Part shown: in pieces, positions 34,281 to 48,423 of the stretch | How the letters are laid out: every line of letters starts with the position of its first letter | How positions within the stretch are numbered: the first letter of the stretch is position 1 | NCBI GenBank assembly: GCA_035235625.1 | Contig: CP141145.1 | Span: 5,022,001 to 5,086,000, forward strand | Source of the DNA: Saururus chinensis | Lineage: Eukaryota > Streptophyta > Magnoliopsida > Piperales > Saururaceae | Direction of reading: 5' to 3' | Length of the DNA stretch: 64,000 nt | The notes under the pieces: model-generated | The model's input: only the letters and a program-made list of their open reading frames with translations | The model's database searches: none | What the model was told of the DNA's origin: nothing | Position numbers and translations under genes: made by a program

Positions 34281-35250
34281 TGGTCAGACTAGTGGAAGCA
34301 AGGTGGGATGGGGGTGGCGCACCAATCAAAATTCAGACTTTACAATTAATCCACATAGATCATGCATAAAAGTCAATTTAATGAGCAATAAAACACATCC
34401 AATCAATTAGCATGCATATATGAAATCATAATTGGGGCGAAGGCATACTGACCTTGGGCATTTCAGCCCCTTGTATGCCCTTCAATCAATCAATCCACCC
34501 ACCACAATCACAAGATAACAAGTAAGGGAGTGGGGAATACCTTTATTTGTTTGTCCCTCACAAACCGATGATCTTGGATTGAAGAAACCAGCAAGGATCA
34601 GCCAGATGAATCCACAGACATTCCCCAGCAATAGAGGAGAGTCTTCTCCTTCAATTAGTCTACCTTATAGGTGTTGGAGAGGGGAGAAGAGGGCGGTCCG
34701 CAATCTTTTTCCAAGCTTTGTGCAGGCCGCACCAAATTTGGAGAGGTGGGTGGCAATTGGGAGAGAGGAGGAAGAGAGTGGGGCGGCCCACACTTAGGGC
34801 TTCCTCCTCTCTTTCCCTCCCTTAAATACCCATCTCTTTCCTATCTTAGGTGAGCCTATATGTGGGCTATTCTAATTGGGCTTCCCTGCTCTATTTCTTC
34901 TGGTTTCACTTGAGGGTCATACACAATGGGAGTGGGCTCTGAGACCTTGACCCCCTGTACACAGCCAAGCCTACGACCAGGTTGACCCCTCGCTAACCAC
35001 GGATCCCACTATCAATATATAATTCGCACGTCTTGGCCCCACAACGTTTTAATGTACAACCTAGTTGCATGCCTAGTGTGTGTGTGTGTGTGTGACGTAG
35101 GCTAGTCCTAATCAAATTAGTGTAATGAAGGCATATGTGGGGTCAGCGTGACCACCCCCACCACCCTTGGACCCTGTGGCCCATACTGGCTCACTCGGGC
35201 TATGATAACGTTGGACCGAAATGGGCCCGAGTCCATACCTTTGTCCAACA
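34281..35250 (-). repeat. Copia 5' LTR
   Basis: Direct-repeat partner of 25034-26018, with plus-strand ends tggtcagactag and ttgtccaaca. A gtgtgtgtgtgtgtg run (near 35076) is longer than in the other LTR. Confidence 0.88.
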
Positions 35251-35880
35251 AAAGAATCACACAAAGTAATACTAGCTAAGGAAATAGAGTGAAGGAAAGA
35301 TTGGGAGAGAAAGGGAACAGTACGACAAATTGAGAGAAAGGAAGAAAAGATAAAAGCCTAATTGTTTCCTATTCAAGTGTTCACACCCATTACTGATAGG
35401 GCAGAAGCCCTTATATTGTTTCATACTATTTCAACACAATCTCCTACTTCCAACTAAACTAGGAAACCAAGTTAAATTAAGAATTAGTCTCTAACTAAAA
35501 AATATCATAGCTTAAGATAAAATTGACTAAAATCAAGTAAGGTCCTAAATTAAGAAGAATGAAGAAGTCCTTATTGTAGTAGGGCCACAACATCCTACCA
35601 TGCTTTCTATATGCCTTGCACTCAAGGCGACAAAGTAGTAATAGACTCATCAACTAGAAATGGTAATCCAACTGTACTTCATGTGAGGCGGTTGAATGAT
35701 GTGCAATTTGTTAGGTCGTTATGTGGTAAGGCAACTGTTATGTCTTGGACCCTGACCCGAACTTGGGGCCAAAGCACCCGCGAGTGACATAGCCCAATTT
35801 TGAAGAACTAGAATGGCTAAACTCACAACAATACGTTAATTATGGAACACACTAATTTAAACGCACTAGGAATAGCTCAC
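35251..35880 (-). repeat. LTR-derived dispersed repeat, copy 2
   Basis: Bases 35415-35880 match 22140-22640 in TPS intron 6. The preceding part (35251-35414) has the aaagtaatactagctaagga and gaagcccttatattg blocks that parallel the chromovirus LTR at 61955 (cacaatcaatacctaggag, gccccatataggg). The copia element ends exactly at its left border, so copia may have inserted into or next to this LTR. Confidence 0.5.
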
Positions 35881-37740
35881 ATGCATAAGCATGTGGAACT
35901 TGTTTAAACTTTACTTGATGTGAAAAATAAAACGAGGCATTACGTCATTCCAAAAAATTTGCAAAAAAATTGTACCAAGAGATATATTATCCATACAACT
36001 CAACTACATAATAGGCAGGTTTATGAAATTGTAGATTAAAAAAATTTTCTTTTCAAACTACCAATTATAACTAAAGCAATGATGATCTTTATAAATATTG
36101 TAAAAATGGATATAATTTTAAATGTGTTAAAGTTATAAATCAACATATTTTTTTAAAAATTAGGTTTTAAAATTAACTTGTAATACAATAAAAAAATGAA
36201 TGTCTATGTGAAGTCAAAGAAAAAGCAATCTAAATGATTACGGTAAAAATAGTAAAATAATATTACATATTTGGATTGAGACATGCTTTTTTTTATTTAT
36301 AGACAATATTTGATTGTATTATATGATTTTATACTAAATGGTTATTTCAAAAATAATTTCTACTTCTAAGCATTACCTTAACTATTCAATTGCAAGTGAC
36401 ATGTTTAGAGTAGTTGGCATGTTCATAGTAGGTATATGTATAAGACAAAAAAGGTGGAAAGAGTGAAAAAAATTAATTAGTATAGATTATTCATGTGACA
36501 TAGAAAACATAATAAAAAATGTTTTTTGTTTGAGATGAAATGACACTTATACCATTTCCTTTAACTTGATTGATATATGTTGTTAATACTTAGGATGATG
36601 TACTGAAATGTATATCAGCACTCAGTTTCAATGTTATTATGCATATTGTGTACATGGTACATTAGCATATGCCATTGTATATATAGTTAAATGTCAATAC
36701 TACTCATGGCCAAGGAACAAATTGTGCAAATATGTAAATTTAAATGATTTTATTGTTCAATATAGATATACAATTATATATATGTCCAAAATGAAAACTA
36801 ATAAAAGATAAGTGGTTCTTCCAAAACTAGCCAACTAAATTAGGTTTGTGGTACCAAGAAAACAATCAACCAACTACATTTAACTAAAAATAACGAAAAC
36901 CAGCATACAACATTCAGCCTCTATTAACTAAGTGATGCTATACACCACCTAAGAGTCTTTTCCTTATGTACTGAAAACAAACTCTTTGCATACACTTTCA
37001 AGGTCAACCAAATCTTTTGCTCTCCCCCAAAGTAGACCAATGCAGCTTTACATAATTGAGCCTTTAAAGAAGCTAACCATAAAACCAAAGTAATCTTACC
37101 CCATGACACAAGACACAGACATTGCCTTTTCATCAACACATATAAATAATGTTTCATTTTTCACACAAATTTGGTACATATTCAAGACACAAAGAGATAA
37201 ACCAAGACAAAATTCCCAAAATCCTATTGTTGTCATTCATTTTACAATATAAACAAGGATATTAGAATGAACCTACTTAATTGGATAGTGGGCAAAATGT
37301 ATAAAATTTGAATATGACAATTAAGAGGTTTGCTGCATTCACCAAAAGAGTTGCAACAATATAAAATTTGAATCTTAGACCTCTATTAGATTTGTCAGCA
37401 TATTTCTTTCACATTCAAGATAAAGAGGCAAATATGGGTTCAATTGTTGACACCCTATAACAACAAACTAACTTTTTTTAACCCAAATGTTGATATGCAC
37501 AAATAGAATTTTGCCATGTTCACAATTTTAAAGATGTTAAACGCATCATGATATCTAGTAGTTTGTATGATGTTTTCAGTCTCATTCATTTCAAAAATAG
37601 TTTGCATTGTATTTTTGAAGTAACATGTAATGATCTCACGGACAATCCGTTGAGTCCTCATGACTAATAGCTAATTTATTAGATATACCTCCTAAATTAT
37701 CATGATTGAAGATGTAAAAAGGATAAGTAATTCACCATCT
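35881..37740. other. AT-rich stretch, no gene recognised
   Basis: No domain or repeat structure is evident. The minus-strand frames at 36924-37157 and 37455-37661 have no recognisable motif and no splice-consistent extension that I could see. Confidence 0.5.
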
Positions 37741-38836
37741 CTTCTTTTAGCTAGCCCACCCCCTTAACATGGTGGGTAGATATTCACGGTTTGTGTATAT
37801 ATCTCTCAAAACAAGAAAGCCTATTCTTTGTGAAGTTATTGTCCTTTAAGTCTCCTCTTTGATTCTTGAAGTTTTTCCTTTTGAGCTTGTTCTTAATCTT
37901 CTCTAAAGTACTTTAATCAAAAACCTCTTTTTGATTGTTGATTTAGAGCTCCTCCATGCCCCCTTGTGAAGAACTTCTTCAACACCTTTGTTGTGTTGTG
38001 ATGTGTGTGAATCACTCAAACTCTATTCATGAAGTGATTATGAAACAAAGTACTCACCTTTCTCTTGAAGCACTCTATTTTTCTCTCACAAATTTTGTTT
38101 TCCGTTGTACTATTTTGTCCAAAACTAGCCATTATATAGTTTCCTAGGGCGATTAGGGTTATAGTCTCTTAGTTGGAACATGATTCATTTTGGATTGCTT
38201 AAATTAAGCAACTATCTCACAAATTGATTGACTGTTTGACAAGGTAATCGACCGTTCTCTGTATTATTCAAATCTAAACACCCAACTGATCTATCTATCC
38301 TTTCACCAAAATGATCTATCAATTAAAGTATTATAATCCACATCTAACACACCGATCAATCCATTAAACCTGCGATAAATTGTTCATGTTAATGTGATGG
38401 ATGAACACTCAATTGATCAATCTATAAAACAACCATTTGATTGATTTGCAATATGTGAAAAATTCTCAAGAACAATAATATATCCCGATCAGTTCGTTGC
38501 TCTAAGCTGATTGATGACTTATGAAAAATATTATTGTGATTTTCCCCAAATTTATCCAAAACACTCACAAACACTTTCTAAGAATATTCTAATTAAAATC
38601 TAAGTGTTTTTTGTGTGGTATTGTATATATATTTACCTTGACTTCAACCACTCAATTCCATCTTCAACCTTGATCTTTTAGAACTTGTCATATCCTACTT
38701 TTCAAATCAATCAATTCTAAACCTCGCTTAGATAACATCACTAATCTAATCATTTTCTAAAGACTAAAACAAATACAATGTTTAGACTAATCATTGAAAT
38801 ACAACCAATTACAAGACATCCCAATATGTTCTAACA
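37741..38836 (-). repeat. Probable copia (SIRE/Maximus-like) LTR, left end uncertain
   Basis: On the minus strand a purine tract (aaagggagagaa, 38837-38848) is followed by tgttagaacatattggg, as at the internal/3' LTR boundary of SIRE-type copia elements. The plus-strand body contains repeated tgatc/gatca-rich text (38270-38520). I could not define the other LTR end or find a partner LTR. Confidence 0.4.
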
Positions 38837-39954
38837 TTCTCTCCCTTTGGCTATTTTATGACAACACTATACAAGTTACCAAAATAAAAATTACAACTCT
38901 TGACAATGGAATGAATTCACTTTCAACATGTACAATTCATACACTTGACAATCTAGACTTTACTAAGACCATTTGGGATTGATCTTGAAAAGCCTTAAAC
39001 CTTACCTAACTTGCATACTTAAACAAAAATGATTTGTATAGCCATGCTCAATTAAGTATGAAGTAAAGCACATTAATTTTCTATAATTTATTGTCCCCCT
39101 TTTTGCCTAAAAAAGTGATTCCAAAACAACATAAAATACACAATACAACATATGTGTCAAGAAATCAACTATTAAGACATCAATGAAATAAACAATAACC
39201 AAGGGCATTGAGGTCCCCTCATAGGGTAGGCTAGACCACAGGTAGACCTGCTCCAGCAACTCCTACTATGTCATCCTCCCATTTTAAGAAAAATCGCCTG
39301 GCTGCCTACCAGAGCTACTGGCCATAGCCAGGAAAGGTCATGTATGCACGACATCAGTCTAGTCGTGGCCTTGCTAGCAATGCCCACGGCTTGGCCCTAC
39401 CCATCTCCATATACATATCATGAACTGAATTAGTTTTAATTAGAAGTACATAAAAATAACAACATAAAAATCTAATTATCTGAAGCAACACCAACATCGC
39501 GATTATTAGCAGCATCCTCCATCTCAACTGTATCATCATCTAAAGACTTTGTGTAGAATGAGCAACGATGTAGATCCTCTAGCTAATCAAACCTCTGACT
39601 AATAGAATATAGTAGTCAATGATGTAGAGCCATCTAGTACTTGTAAGTCATGTACCTTGGGGCATCTGTATTTGCTGCATTTGCTCTAGGGCAATCTCTC
39701 TGCATCTTCAAGCATCTGGCATCTTCTCTTCCTTCTGAGGAATCTGATCCCTTTTATGAGAATGAATCTCATGAACTACAACCTCATTAATTGGTCACAT
39801 GCCAATTTGTGTAGATTTTGTCTTAGCAATCTAAACATGCTAGTACGAAAATAATCTAGACAATGTGAGGAAATGCCAGGATCTCATGCATATGTCCATA
39901 TAGAAAAGTGACGATCCAACCCATAATTATTGGGAGCATATCCAAGACCACGTA
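38837..39954. other. Gene-less stretch, probable retroelement 3' internal remnant
   Basis: A second purine tract (minus strand gcaaaaagggggaca, near 39095) supports SIRE-like internal sequence, but no protein domain is readable. The short frames at 39354-39539 and 39856-40089 are not recognised. Confidence 0.4.
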
Positions 39955-41540
39955 TGTGACACTCTGACCCAAAAATTGACCCAGATAGGGGGGTTTGGAA
40001 AGCAAAATTGGAGTTAAATCAAAATAAAAATGAGACCAACCAAGAGCGGCAAACTCTATGTGCAAGAGTCGTAATGTTCCTCTACGCACTATAGAACTTT
40101 AGCACTTCATTGCGCGTAGGCTAGAACAAACCAAAGTGTATAACTAAATTAGATTGGGCCAACATTACCTTGCCGTTGGTTGCCTATGTATGTAGTGGAT
40201 AACATTTATAATATTCTTCCAATATGATCAGATCCAAACGTAGTTCTACTTAACGGCTATTACATGCATCAAGCATCACAAAATCATGTATAGTAAAATA
40301 AGCGTGTTCTTATATATAAAAAAGTCATCCAAAATCAGATGGAAACCTCATAAATCATCAGAGTTGAACAGAAGCAAATAAATCAGTAGAACACACATCT
40401 CACTCAATCATAAAAGTGAGCAGAACACATAACAAAGAAGATTAGCTCATATCAGATCCCATTAGATTATATTATATCATAAGAGATAAGATCACAACAT
40501 ATCAGATTAAACAGAGCATTTTAGAGCTTATCAGATCATATTAGATCAAAGCATAGCATATATCTTAAGTAACACATGCATTCATATAATCATATATTTT
40601 AATTAATATGACTAGTTAAAATATGTATGCATATCAATCAAATAAAATCGAAAAGTCAAAAATGCTTATTCCCATGTACTTTTGGAAGTCGTGACATTTA
40701 GTGTTGCTCATTTCCTCTAGCTTTACTCCCCTTTAGGTGTAGAGACAATGGGGAGAACCACATCTTGTTTCGCTATATCTTTCTCCTTGCATCCGAAGGT
40801 GGCAGACATTACCTCTTAACCTGAGATGTTTCACACTTTCTGCACCTGTAGGCGATGGACAAAACCTCCCCTATCCAGAGACACTTTTCAATCTACACAC
40901 CCATAGGCGAAGGACAAATCTTTCCCTTACAGGGAGACTCTTTTCTCTCTATGCGCCCGTAGGTGATAGACAGACCTTTCCCTGACCTAAAGACTATTTT
41001 ATCTCTATACGCCCATAGGCATAGAACAAACCTTTCTTTTACTCGGAGACTCTTTCCTTTTTATGTGCCTGTAGGCTACAGACAGACTTGTCCCTTTCCC
41101 ATACACTCTTTCCTTTTTCCATGCCCGTAGGCTATGACTGACCTTTCTCTTACTCGGAGACTCTTTTCTCTCTACGCGCCCATAGGCAATGGACAAACAT
41201 TTCCCTTACCCAGAGGCTCTTTCCTTTTTCTGTGCCCATTCACTATGGACAAAACATCCCCTTAACCTGGGGATGTTTCCCTCACTGCGTGGCCCTTCAG
41301 TGGAGAATGAAACCTCCCCTACTCTAGGCCACTTCCCTTGTTCTGTCCCAACGACAAAGGACGAAGCCCCCTCTTGCTCTAGGTCATTTCTCTCTCCTTG
41401 GGACTCAAGGGCGATGGGTAGAGTCATCTCTTGCCTAGGGGAGTTTTTCCCTTACAAAGTCACCAACTCAAGGAATAGAGGCTTCTATTGAGTGGAAGAC
41501 CTTCAAATTAGCTAATAACACCTTTTAAAAGGACAAAAAC
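39955..41540 (-). repeat. Probable long-LTR copy with 56-bp tandem repeats
   Basis: The start tgtgacactctgaccc, followed by gagaccaaccaagagcggca and actctatgtgc, matches 61727-61830 (tgtgccaccctgaccc, gagaccaacaaggagcggca). Between about 40850 and 41240 a unit of about 56 bp (actctttYcYctctYtgYgcccgtaggcnatggacaaacctttcccttacccggag) recurs at least five times; the same unit occurs at 61850-61945. I read these as two LTRs of one minus-strand element. The right end of this copy is inferred from the new terminus at 41541. Confidence 0.5.
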
Positions 41541-44500
41541 TGTCACACCTGAGGTTTTTCCACACATTTACTTTAAAATTTTACCAAAATTTCTTTTTCA
41601 AAACACAGATGTAAATCAAATTAATTAACAAAATTCAAAATGTGTGAAAACAACTTTCATAAATTAATTCATCATACAACAAAACTAAAATTCTTAGGCG
41701 TGACCCAAAACAAGAATATATAAGTAAAACTTGCCATGGCCATGGTCTTTAAAAACAAATACATCCCAGGCCTTTCTGAGTACAAGTTCTTCAATAGTAT
41801 GTGTTCTGATTCATATATATAGGTACACAAGTTCAGAAAATAATATAGTTTTCTTTCCATAACCAATACATGAGATCATGACACTAAAATCTACAAAGCC
41901 TTACTACGATTTCGCTGCACTCTAGGTCGAGGAAGGATAGTCCATCACGGGGTCCAGTCCAAAAAGCTATCAATTTACCTGCAAAAGCTTCCGGACGAAG
42001 GGGCTAAAAAGATAGGGTGAGTATTTTCATACTCAGTAGGAAAATACCCAATAGGGGAAAAATAAATCAATGAACTCCGTAAGTTGATACATAGATGCTT
42101 CCCTACAATCACACATGAAGCAAGAAATACAAACAACACAAATAATGTATTACACACATACAATCATATTGGCTGAACTTACACTTACTCTTGTAACGTA
42201 CTCTTACACTTACACTTACAGTTGGAATCAACATCTCACCAACTTACTTGTACAAACGTACGCTTACACTTACAACACACATACTCGTACAATCTTACTC
42301 AACAACTTACTCTTACTATCTTCCATAGAAGCTCACACTTACTCTGGATCTTACATGTACAACTTACTCAGAATCTGAAACCTACTACTTACTCTTATGA
42401 TCATACACATACTACTAACAACTGAAGCTCATTACAATTAATAAGCTCCAATGTTGGAAAGGAAGGGAATGCCACTGGGGCGTCACCTTAAACTTTGGGG
42501 AGCAACTAGACACCATGGACTTTTCCGAAGGCAAGGCACACTTATGCTCATGGGGCACAGATCAAACAGGTAAGAGCAGATCCATGATACTACTTACCTG
42601 AGCGAACAAATGCCCACTCTCTACGGCCATACAGTAACAACAAGGGCCATATAGTGCCAACTAAGGGCGGAAAAACATGCAGTGCCACTCCTGGACAGGA
42701 ATCTTACAGTACCTCTCTTAGGCAGCATATAGTGTCGTCTATAGGCAGAAATCATACAGAGCCCATGAAGGGTAGAAACTTATAGCACCCTCAACAGAGC
42801 AACAAACGTCTGGGCCGATATATAGCACCAAGACCAAATCTAGCAGGATAACACCAAGGCTAGACTAGGAAGGACGATCAGTTGATTACCTATCGACTCG
42901 CACAAAAATGGAACTTAATCTGTCGAAACCCTCAATCTCAACTCACAACTATATCAAATTAGGGTCACTTACCATTCAAGTTTATATTAGATAACTTATG
43001 CATGTACGTGAAAAGACTACCATCTTACATTCTTCAGCTAACAAGGCTAGAAATGCGCCCATCCAGAAGTTCTAATCCACAAAGGTAGAATTCTTTACTT
43101 AACACATCCCCCATCCTTTCACTTACCATCTTACGAATCTCAACATAGCCTTGCTTGTCAAACTTGAATTCCGTACTCACACTTTTACCATCAAATACTA
43201 CGGTCTTATGTCTTACACCATTCACCTAAAACCAAACTGTCCTTCTTGAACTCCTCTTGTGAAACCCTTAGACCTAAGTCCCGTCATTAAACCCTTACTA
43301 ATTCCTTACACATTATTCTTTCGTTACAATTCATATTATGTACATTATGCATGTATACTTATGTCTTTTTCTCTTACTAACTCACAATCCCCCAAGATGT
43401 TCTGAACCTTAAGTCTTCCAAATCCTTACATCCCCGAAGCCTTTAGTCATTGCTCCAATACACCATCAGACTCAATCCAAACCAAATTTTCAATCTCATC
43501 AAATCCAACCTTCACTTGTCAATCTTATGTCTTTCTTCGGCCGACATAAAATCACAGTTTCCACGTCATAGCCCACAAAGTACCCCTTTGCCAAACTTAC
43601 AATCAAACACTTCTACTCGTGCCCATCAATCACATACCACCAGTCCACAATGAAGATCACATGCTCTACTCTCATACATACTATTTATAGCAACTTACTA
43701 CATGCCCTTAGTCTTCATTAACATATGCACACACTTCACATACATACAACATGCTTTTATAATCAGCATAGCCATGCAAAACATTAAATTATAAACTCCT
43801 AGCATGCTACTACACAATCAAAGCATGCTATAATGAAATTATGAGTTCAAGGTCCCCTACCTCGTAATCCACAGGAATTTGATGGCGAGCAAACGACTAT
43901 GGCAGTGTCGATAGCGGAATAGGCGGCCAAAAATATTGCAATGAGAGAAGCATTGTTGTCCCGAGGATTTTCATAGATGTTGGAATTAATCTTGATAAGT
44001 TAGACTAATTTCACTCAAAGCAAAGATTGGGCACACTAAGGCAGCTAGACAAAAGGTTGTGCCACTAGAAATGGCAAAAGCGACCACAGAACGAGGGTAT
44101 TTGATAGGAGGTTGGCCAACGGTTAAAAATAGTTTGTTGGCCACAAAAAATTAAAATAGACCGCTGACCACATCCAGCGGTAACAATTCCGCATTGTAGA
44201 ATCCTCACAACATGGCAGAGGACTTCGTTGCGTGCTTACAGACATAAGGGAGACTGAGGAGGGCTTTACTGGCCAAATTGTCTAATGGTGGAATCATTCA
44301 CTCATCATACCTTGTCAAGGCGGTTTCTTTAACATAGACTGCACACACAACATAAGTGTGAGCAGAAAAAGGGGACCCTAGGGGAGGATAGGCTGTTGGT
44401 TGTCAAATGTGGAAGAGGTGGGGTTCGCCAATGGCGGTCAGCCAAACAAAAGTTGATGGCACTAAGGGCCGGAGAAAGTGGGCAACAAAGGTGGTATCAT

Positions 44501-46080
44501 TTATAAATGCTTACCCACAATCACATCATCATACAGATGATCGTGTATTAGTCACGAATTACGGTGGAGGTTATAGGCACGACATCGGTCGAGCCTTCGA
44601 TGGATAGAGTCTAATAGCTAACAATGTAACTTCCCCTTGGAAGGATATGAATTTGGGGACTCTTTCCCATAGGTTTTGGATCATGTATAACAAAAGTGGG
44701 GATGCATAGGTGGAATCGGGCCAAAAGTGTTGGCCCTTGCCCTCATTGTGCCTAGGTAGAGCCCACGTCAGTCGGACATGTGGCCCAAGTCCGCGCAATA
44801 TCAAGCTAAGCATGTTGGCTTGGGTTGGAGCGGGGCACATTAACTACAGTCAGAGATGTACCCCAGAGTTTAAGAGCATCTGGTGTGTGCAGAAGATGTG
44901 TAGAGGCTGGGAGTGGCAACCCTTTTGCCGCTATTAGGCCAAACTGATATTCGTAGTTGTCCGCTAGTCAATGCCGGGCGATAGAACAGCCGCTTTAAAA
45001 AATGAAGACACCCAATTTAACTAGGGTGACACGGTGCCGAGTTGGGGTGGCATACATGCATCACAGGGCCATGAACAGCCAGATGGGGCCGAACTTAGAA
45101 TACAACGGTGACCCAACAATCGCAAACTGTTGCGAGCTAGATGGACACCGATCGGTGTTTGTCTGAAGTCTAACAGTGACAAATAGACACCACCAGATTG
45201 AAACTGTGTTTCGAACTGAGCGGAGCAATGGGGCGGAAGAGAGAAAAATGCATGAGTGGTGGTTACCTGCTATCATCGGCTTGAGACAAAGCCGACGACG
45301 GTGAGCCAAAGCTCTTCTGGTTACTCACAGCCAAATGAAAGACAGAACAAGAAGAACCAAAAAGGGCAAAAATGATCTCACCGGATTGGAAAATGGTGGA
45401 AGGAGAGGTGACTGGCTAGGAAGACAGCGGTCCGGTTTTGTGATGGTGGTCTTGTCACTGCCGGGCCAAGGTGGGGACAAAGGCCATTTGGTGGCTGGCA
45501 GCCACCTCTGGCATGGTTGGCGGCCACAACACAGACAGAACAACAACAAAAAAAGGTTGCGGAGTTTTTAACTCGCAGCAGCGAAGGAGGGGCGGGGAGG
45601 CCAGGACGCCAATGGCCGAAGGTCATTCTTGTCGGAACGGAGCTGTGGTGGCAATCTTGCGACCATGCAGGAGGAGGGGGGGGCAGATCCGACAAAAATT
45701 CAAAAAGGGGTCACTGGGCTGAAATGGGAAATAGGGGAAGAGCGGTGGCCAGGACGGCGGAGCCAGGTCAAGGAGGCGGCAATGGCATCACCAGGCCAAG
45801 GCCAGCCGGGGGAAAGTCGGCGGCCACCGGTGGTGCCGCCTTCGACCTTACACAGTGATGGGGCTATCCCCCCTTTCACTATTCAATTGCGGGTCGGGCC
45901 TGCTGAGGTGCGCCCGATCCGCTTTATGTATATTTTTTTTCCACTTCATCCTTTCTTCTCATTTATGTTATCCCGCGTCTTGTCCAATAACTACGTGGAT
46001 AAAATAGTCAACAATCTGTATCAAATGGTGAAAATTGGATAAACTTTCAAAGACACAAACCGGTGGTTAATAATCGGTTA
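41541..46080. repeat. Long LTR-like non-coding block
   Basis: It opens tgtcacacctgaggttttt, an LTR-like terminus. It contains gggtgagtattttcatactcagta, similar to a segment of the solo LTR at 28088. It includes a run of acttac/actcttac repeats (42175-42420), a degenerate catacagtgccaa-type repeat (42630-42790), and a GC-richer part (44400-45860) with several short overlapping frames on both strands. I infer a large chromovirus-type LTR, perhaps solo. The right end could not be placed. Confidence 0.4.
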
Positions 46081-46839
46081 ACATGTTAAAAAACAAGCTG
46101 AATCAGATAATTACTTGGATAAAAAAAATTTCGATAATTGATAGCCGGATTAAACACTTCATGTACAGAATATGATAGATAAAAATCGAATGTCACATTC
46201 ATAAGCAAGATCCAATAATTTAAGATCGAATAGAACCTTCATAAACAAAATCTGATAACTCATGATTGGATAAAACACTTCAAAGACAATCTCATTAGTA
46301 CTTTAAAATTAGATAAGTCATTATTCAGAGTCAAAACACAACTTAGCAAATCAGGGCTAACCCAATCCATTCAGACACAAATCAAGAAACTTTCGGAAAT
46401 TCAATTATCTAGTAACTCATAGATAATCACAACTCGATAACTTGTGATCGAATAAAACACTTTAAATAAAATCCGATTTAAAATTGGATAAATCATATTA
46501 TATAGAATCCGATCTTGAATTTTGAAATTGGAGAAATTATTTTTTAGAATTAGTGCATATCATTTCAAAGTGAAACAAAAAGAGTAGAGGAGGCATATCA
46601 ATAAAAAATTTCATCTTTGCCTCAAAATGATTATTTCACTAATAGAATAAGAATATGTTGGTTTGTCTGATGACGACAAATCATGAAGCCGTAACAAATA
46701 GTGTTCCCTAATATGCATGGGGCATCAAGAGCTCAAAAAGTGAGCAGCTTTCTCATGATGCTCCACACCCATGTGCATGCCATATTGAGTATTTTTCTTG
46801 GTAGGTATCAAAGAGTCATGCACCAAACAACTATCCTTC
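46081..46839. repeat. Degenerate gataaaacactt repeats
   Basis: Variants of aaaatccgataactcatgat and gataaaacacttcaaa recur every 50-100 bp. No gene is present. The stretch leads into the 43-bp satellite and is probably internal, non-coding sequence of the same large element. Confidence 0.45.
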
Positions 46840-46954
46840 AAAATCCGATAGTCCTGGGCTTTTACTAGATAACTATCTTACAAAATCTGATAGTCTTGGG
46901 CTTCACACAAGATAACTATTTTTCAAATTCTGATAGTCTTGGGCTTTATTCTAA
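46840..46954. repeat. 43-bp satellite, left fragment
   Basis: Two to three units of the type atccgatagtcctgggcttt then taccagataactatctttcaaa lie against the left LTR of the Athila-like element. The array resumes at 59028, so the retrotransposon split it. Confidence 0.85.
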
Positions 46955-48360
46955 TCGTTTATAATTAAACCCTTTATAAGTGTACAAGGTAATTGTACTA
47001 GGATAAGTATTTAAGGGTTGTCGAACCTCAGGGATGGATAAATTATTACTAAAGCTAAGAGAGGAATTTGTTGATTAAAAACTAAAAAGAACTTAAAACT
47101 AAAATTATGCAAAAGAAGTAATTACTAAATTAAAAGAAAGAGATTAATACGATGGAATTTATTTAGGAAATTGAATCCACAATAGAACCATAACAATTCC
47201 TTAACTTTTAATCTACATCTAGTGTGAATATGAACAAGTATTCTCAGCTACAAGCTAGAATTACTTCAGAAATAATCATTAATTAAATTCATGGCATGAA
47301 CTGTCTTCGACAATAGCACGAATCATCTACACTAAATTAGCTATAGGCATGACTCATCTAATCTTAGTATAACTCATCTAATTCATTAATTATTTGAACA
47401 TTAAAACTATTGTACGATTATCTCATCTAAATCACAGAAATTAGAATCGATGAAAATATCAAAACCACATCAATCTATCATCTACAAGACAATGAATCAA
47501 CATAGACTTGAATAAACATTAAAAGCTCTTCCATTAAAAAAGAAATCTTTATCATACAATTGTTATCATTCACAACTGAGATCTAAATTAAAAAGAAAAG
47601 AAACTGAAACTTATCTATAGCTTCATCAACTTCTAAGTAAAAGAAAAATCTAGCCTTCCATTGTAGAAGGAAGCTCTTCAATCTCCATTAAAAGCTTTGA
47701 GTTCTCTTCCATCTTCTTGTTACTTTTTCTCTTCAGAAAACTTACTAGAATCCCCCAATTTGGAGCCAAATATGTCTTTATATAGGCATAAAAACCATAG
47801 GAAGAAGTCTAATATGAAAAGGAATCAAAATTGCTTAAATTAGGAAACTGCTCATTGTCCTGATTGATCGCCTTGGATGCCCGTTTGATGGCTTGTACTG
47901 CATTTTTCTTCAAAATCACATTTATTTGTTTGATACTTAAAATGCCCCATTCGATCGGCTACACTGTTTCTACAATATGGACAGTTTTTCTGGAGGGTCC
48001 AATTTCTGTTCATTAAGCTCTTCCTTTCATGTCTATATTATTTTCCAACTTGTTTATAACTCCAAAAAGTTGTCCACATCACTTTAAAGTATGTCAAGAC
48101 TATTTTGAACTATTCCAAAATCGTCCAAGTACCTTAATAAGCAACTTTTTTTACAAAATATAAAATATCATATTTTAGATATGTAGAATGTAATTAAAAT
48201 CCCAACTTGATTTAAATACATGCCTAAACTACTAATAACTTCTAAAATTAATTAATAATCAAACTAAAATATTAATAACTATCTTAATCTAATTAAACCA
48301 TAACAAACACTAAATTATACTAATCTATACTAGCAAATAAGGTAAAAAGGCATATAAAAT

Positions 48361-48413
<53 letters not shown>

Positions 48414-48423
48414 ATACTGATCA
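46955..48423 (-). repeat. Athila 3' LTR
   Basis: It aligns along its length with 57704-59027 (cctttnnaagtgtanaagntaattgtact, ggaatttgttgattaaaaac and others). It is longer mainly because of a TA microsatellite (about 48364-48410) and extra bases near 48235-48330. Its outer end reads tcgtttata where the partner has tggtttata, so the terminal dinucleotide is mutated. Confidence 0.9.

Larger units (their letters stand above)
25034..35250 (-). mobile_element. Ty1/copia LTR retrotransposon, split by a solo LTR
   Basis: The two LTRs are 25034-26018 and 34281-35250. On the minus strand they start tgttggacc and end accа-type TG...CA termini. The primer-binding site is at 34260-34272 next to the right (5') LTR. 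Gag-pol runs on the minus strand with the copia order gag, integrase, RT, RNase H. Without the nested 3.5-kb LTR the element would be about 6.7 kb. By eye the LTRs differ at roughly one base in ten over the first 330 bp, so the insertion is not recent. I could not find a perfect 5-bp target duplication (tagaa on the left, aaagaa on the right). Confidence 0.88.

Noticed and set aside
25029-35256. 5-bp target duplication for the copia element
   Set aside because: The flanks (tagaa and aaaga/aagaa) do not match without shifting the LTR end, so I do not claim one.
36924-37157. 77-residue minus-strand frame
   Set aside because: It has no similarity that I recognise and no flanking coding-like exons.
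45335-46042. Overlapping plus and minus frames of 70-137 residues in a GC-richer block
   Set aside because: The frames overlap on both strands and have no domain. They lie in an LTR-like region where such frames are common.
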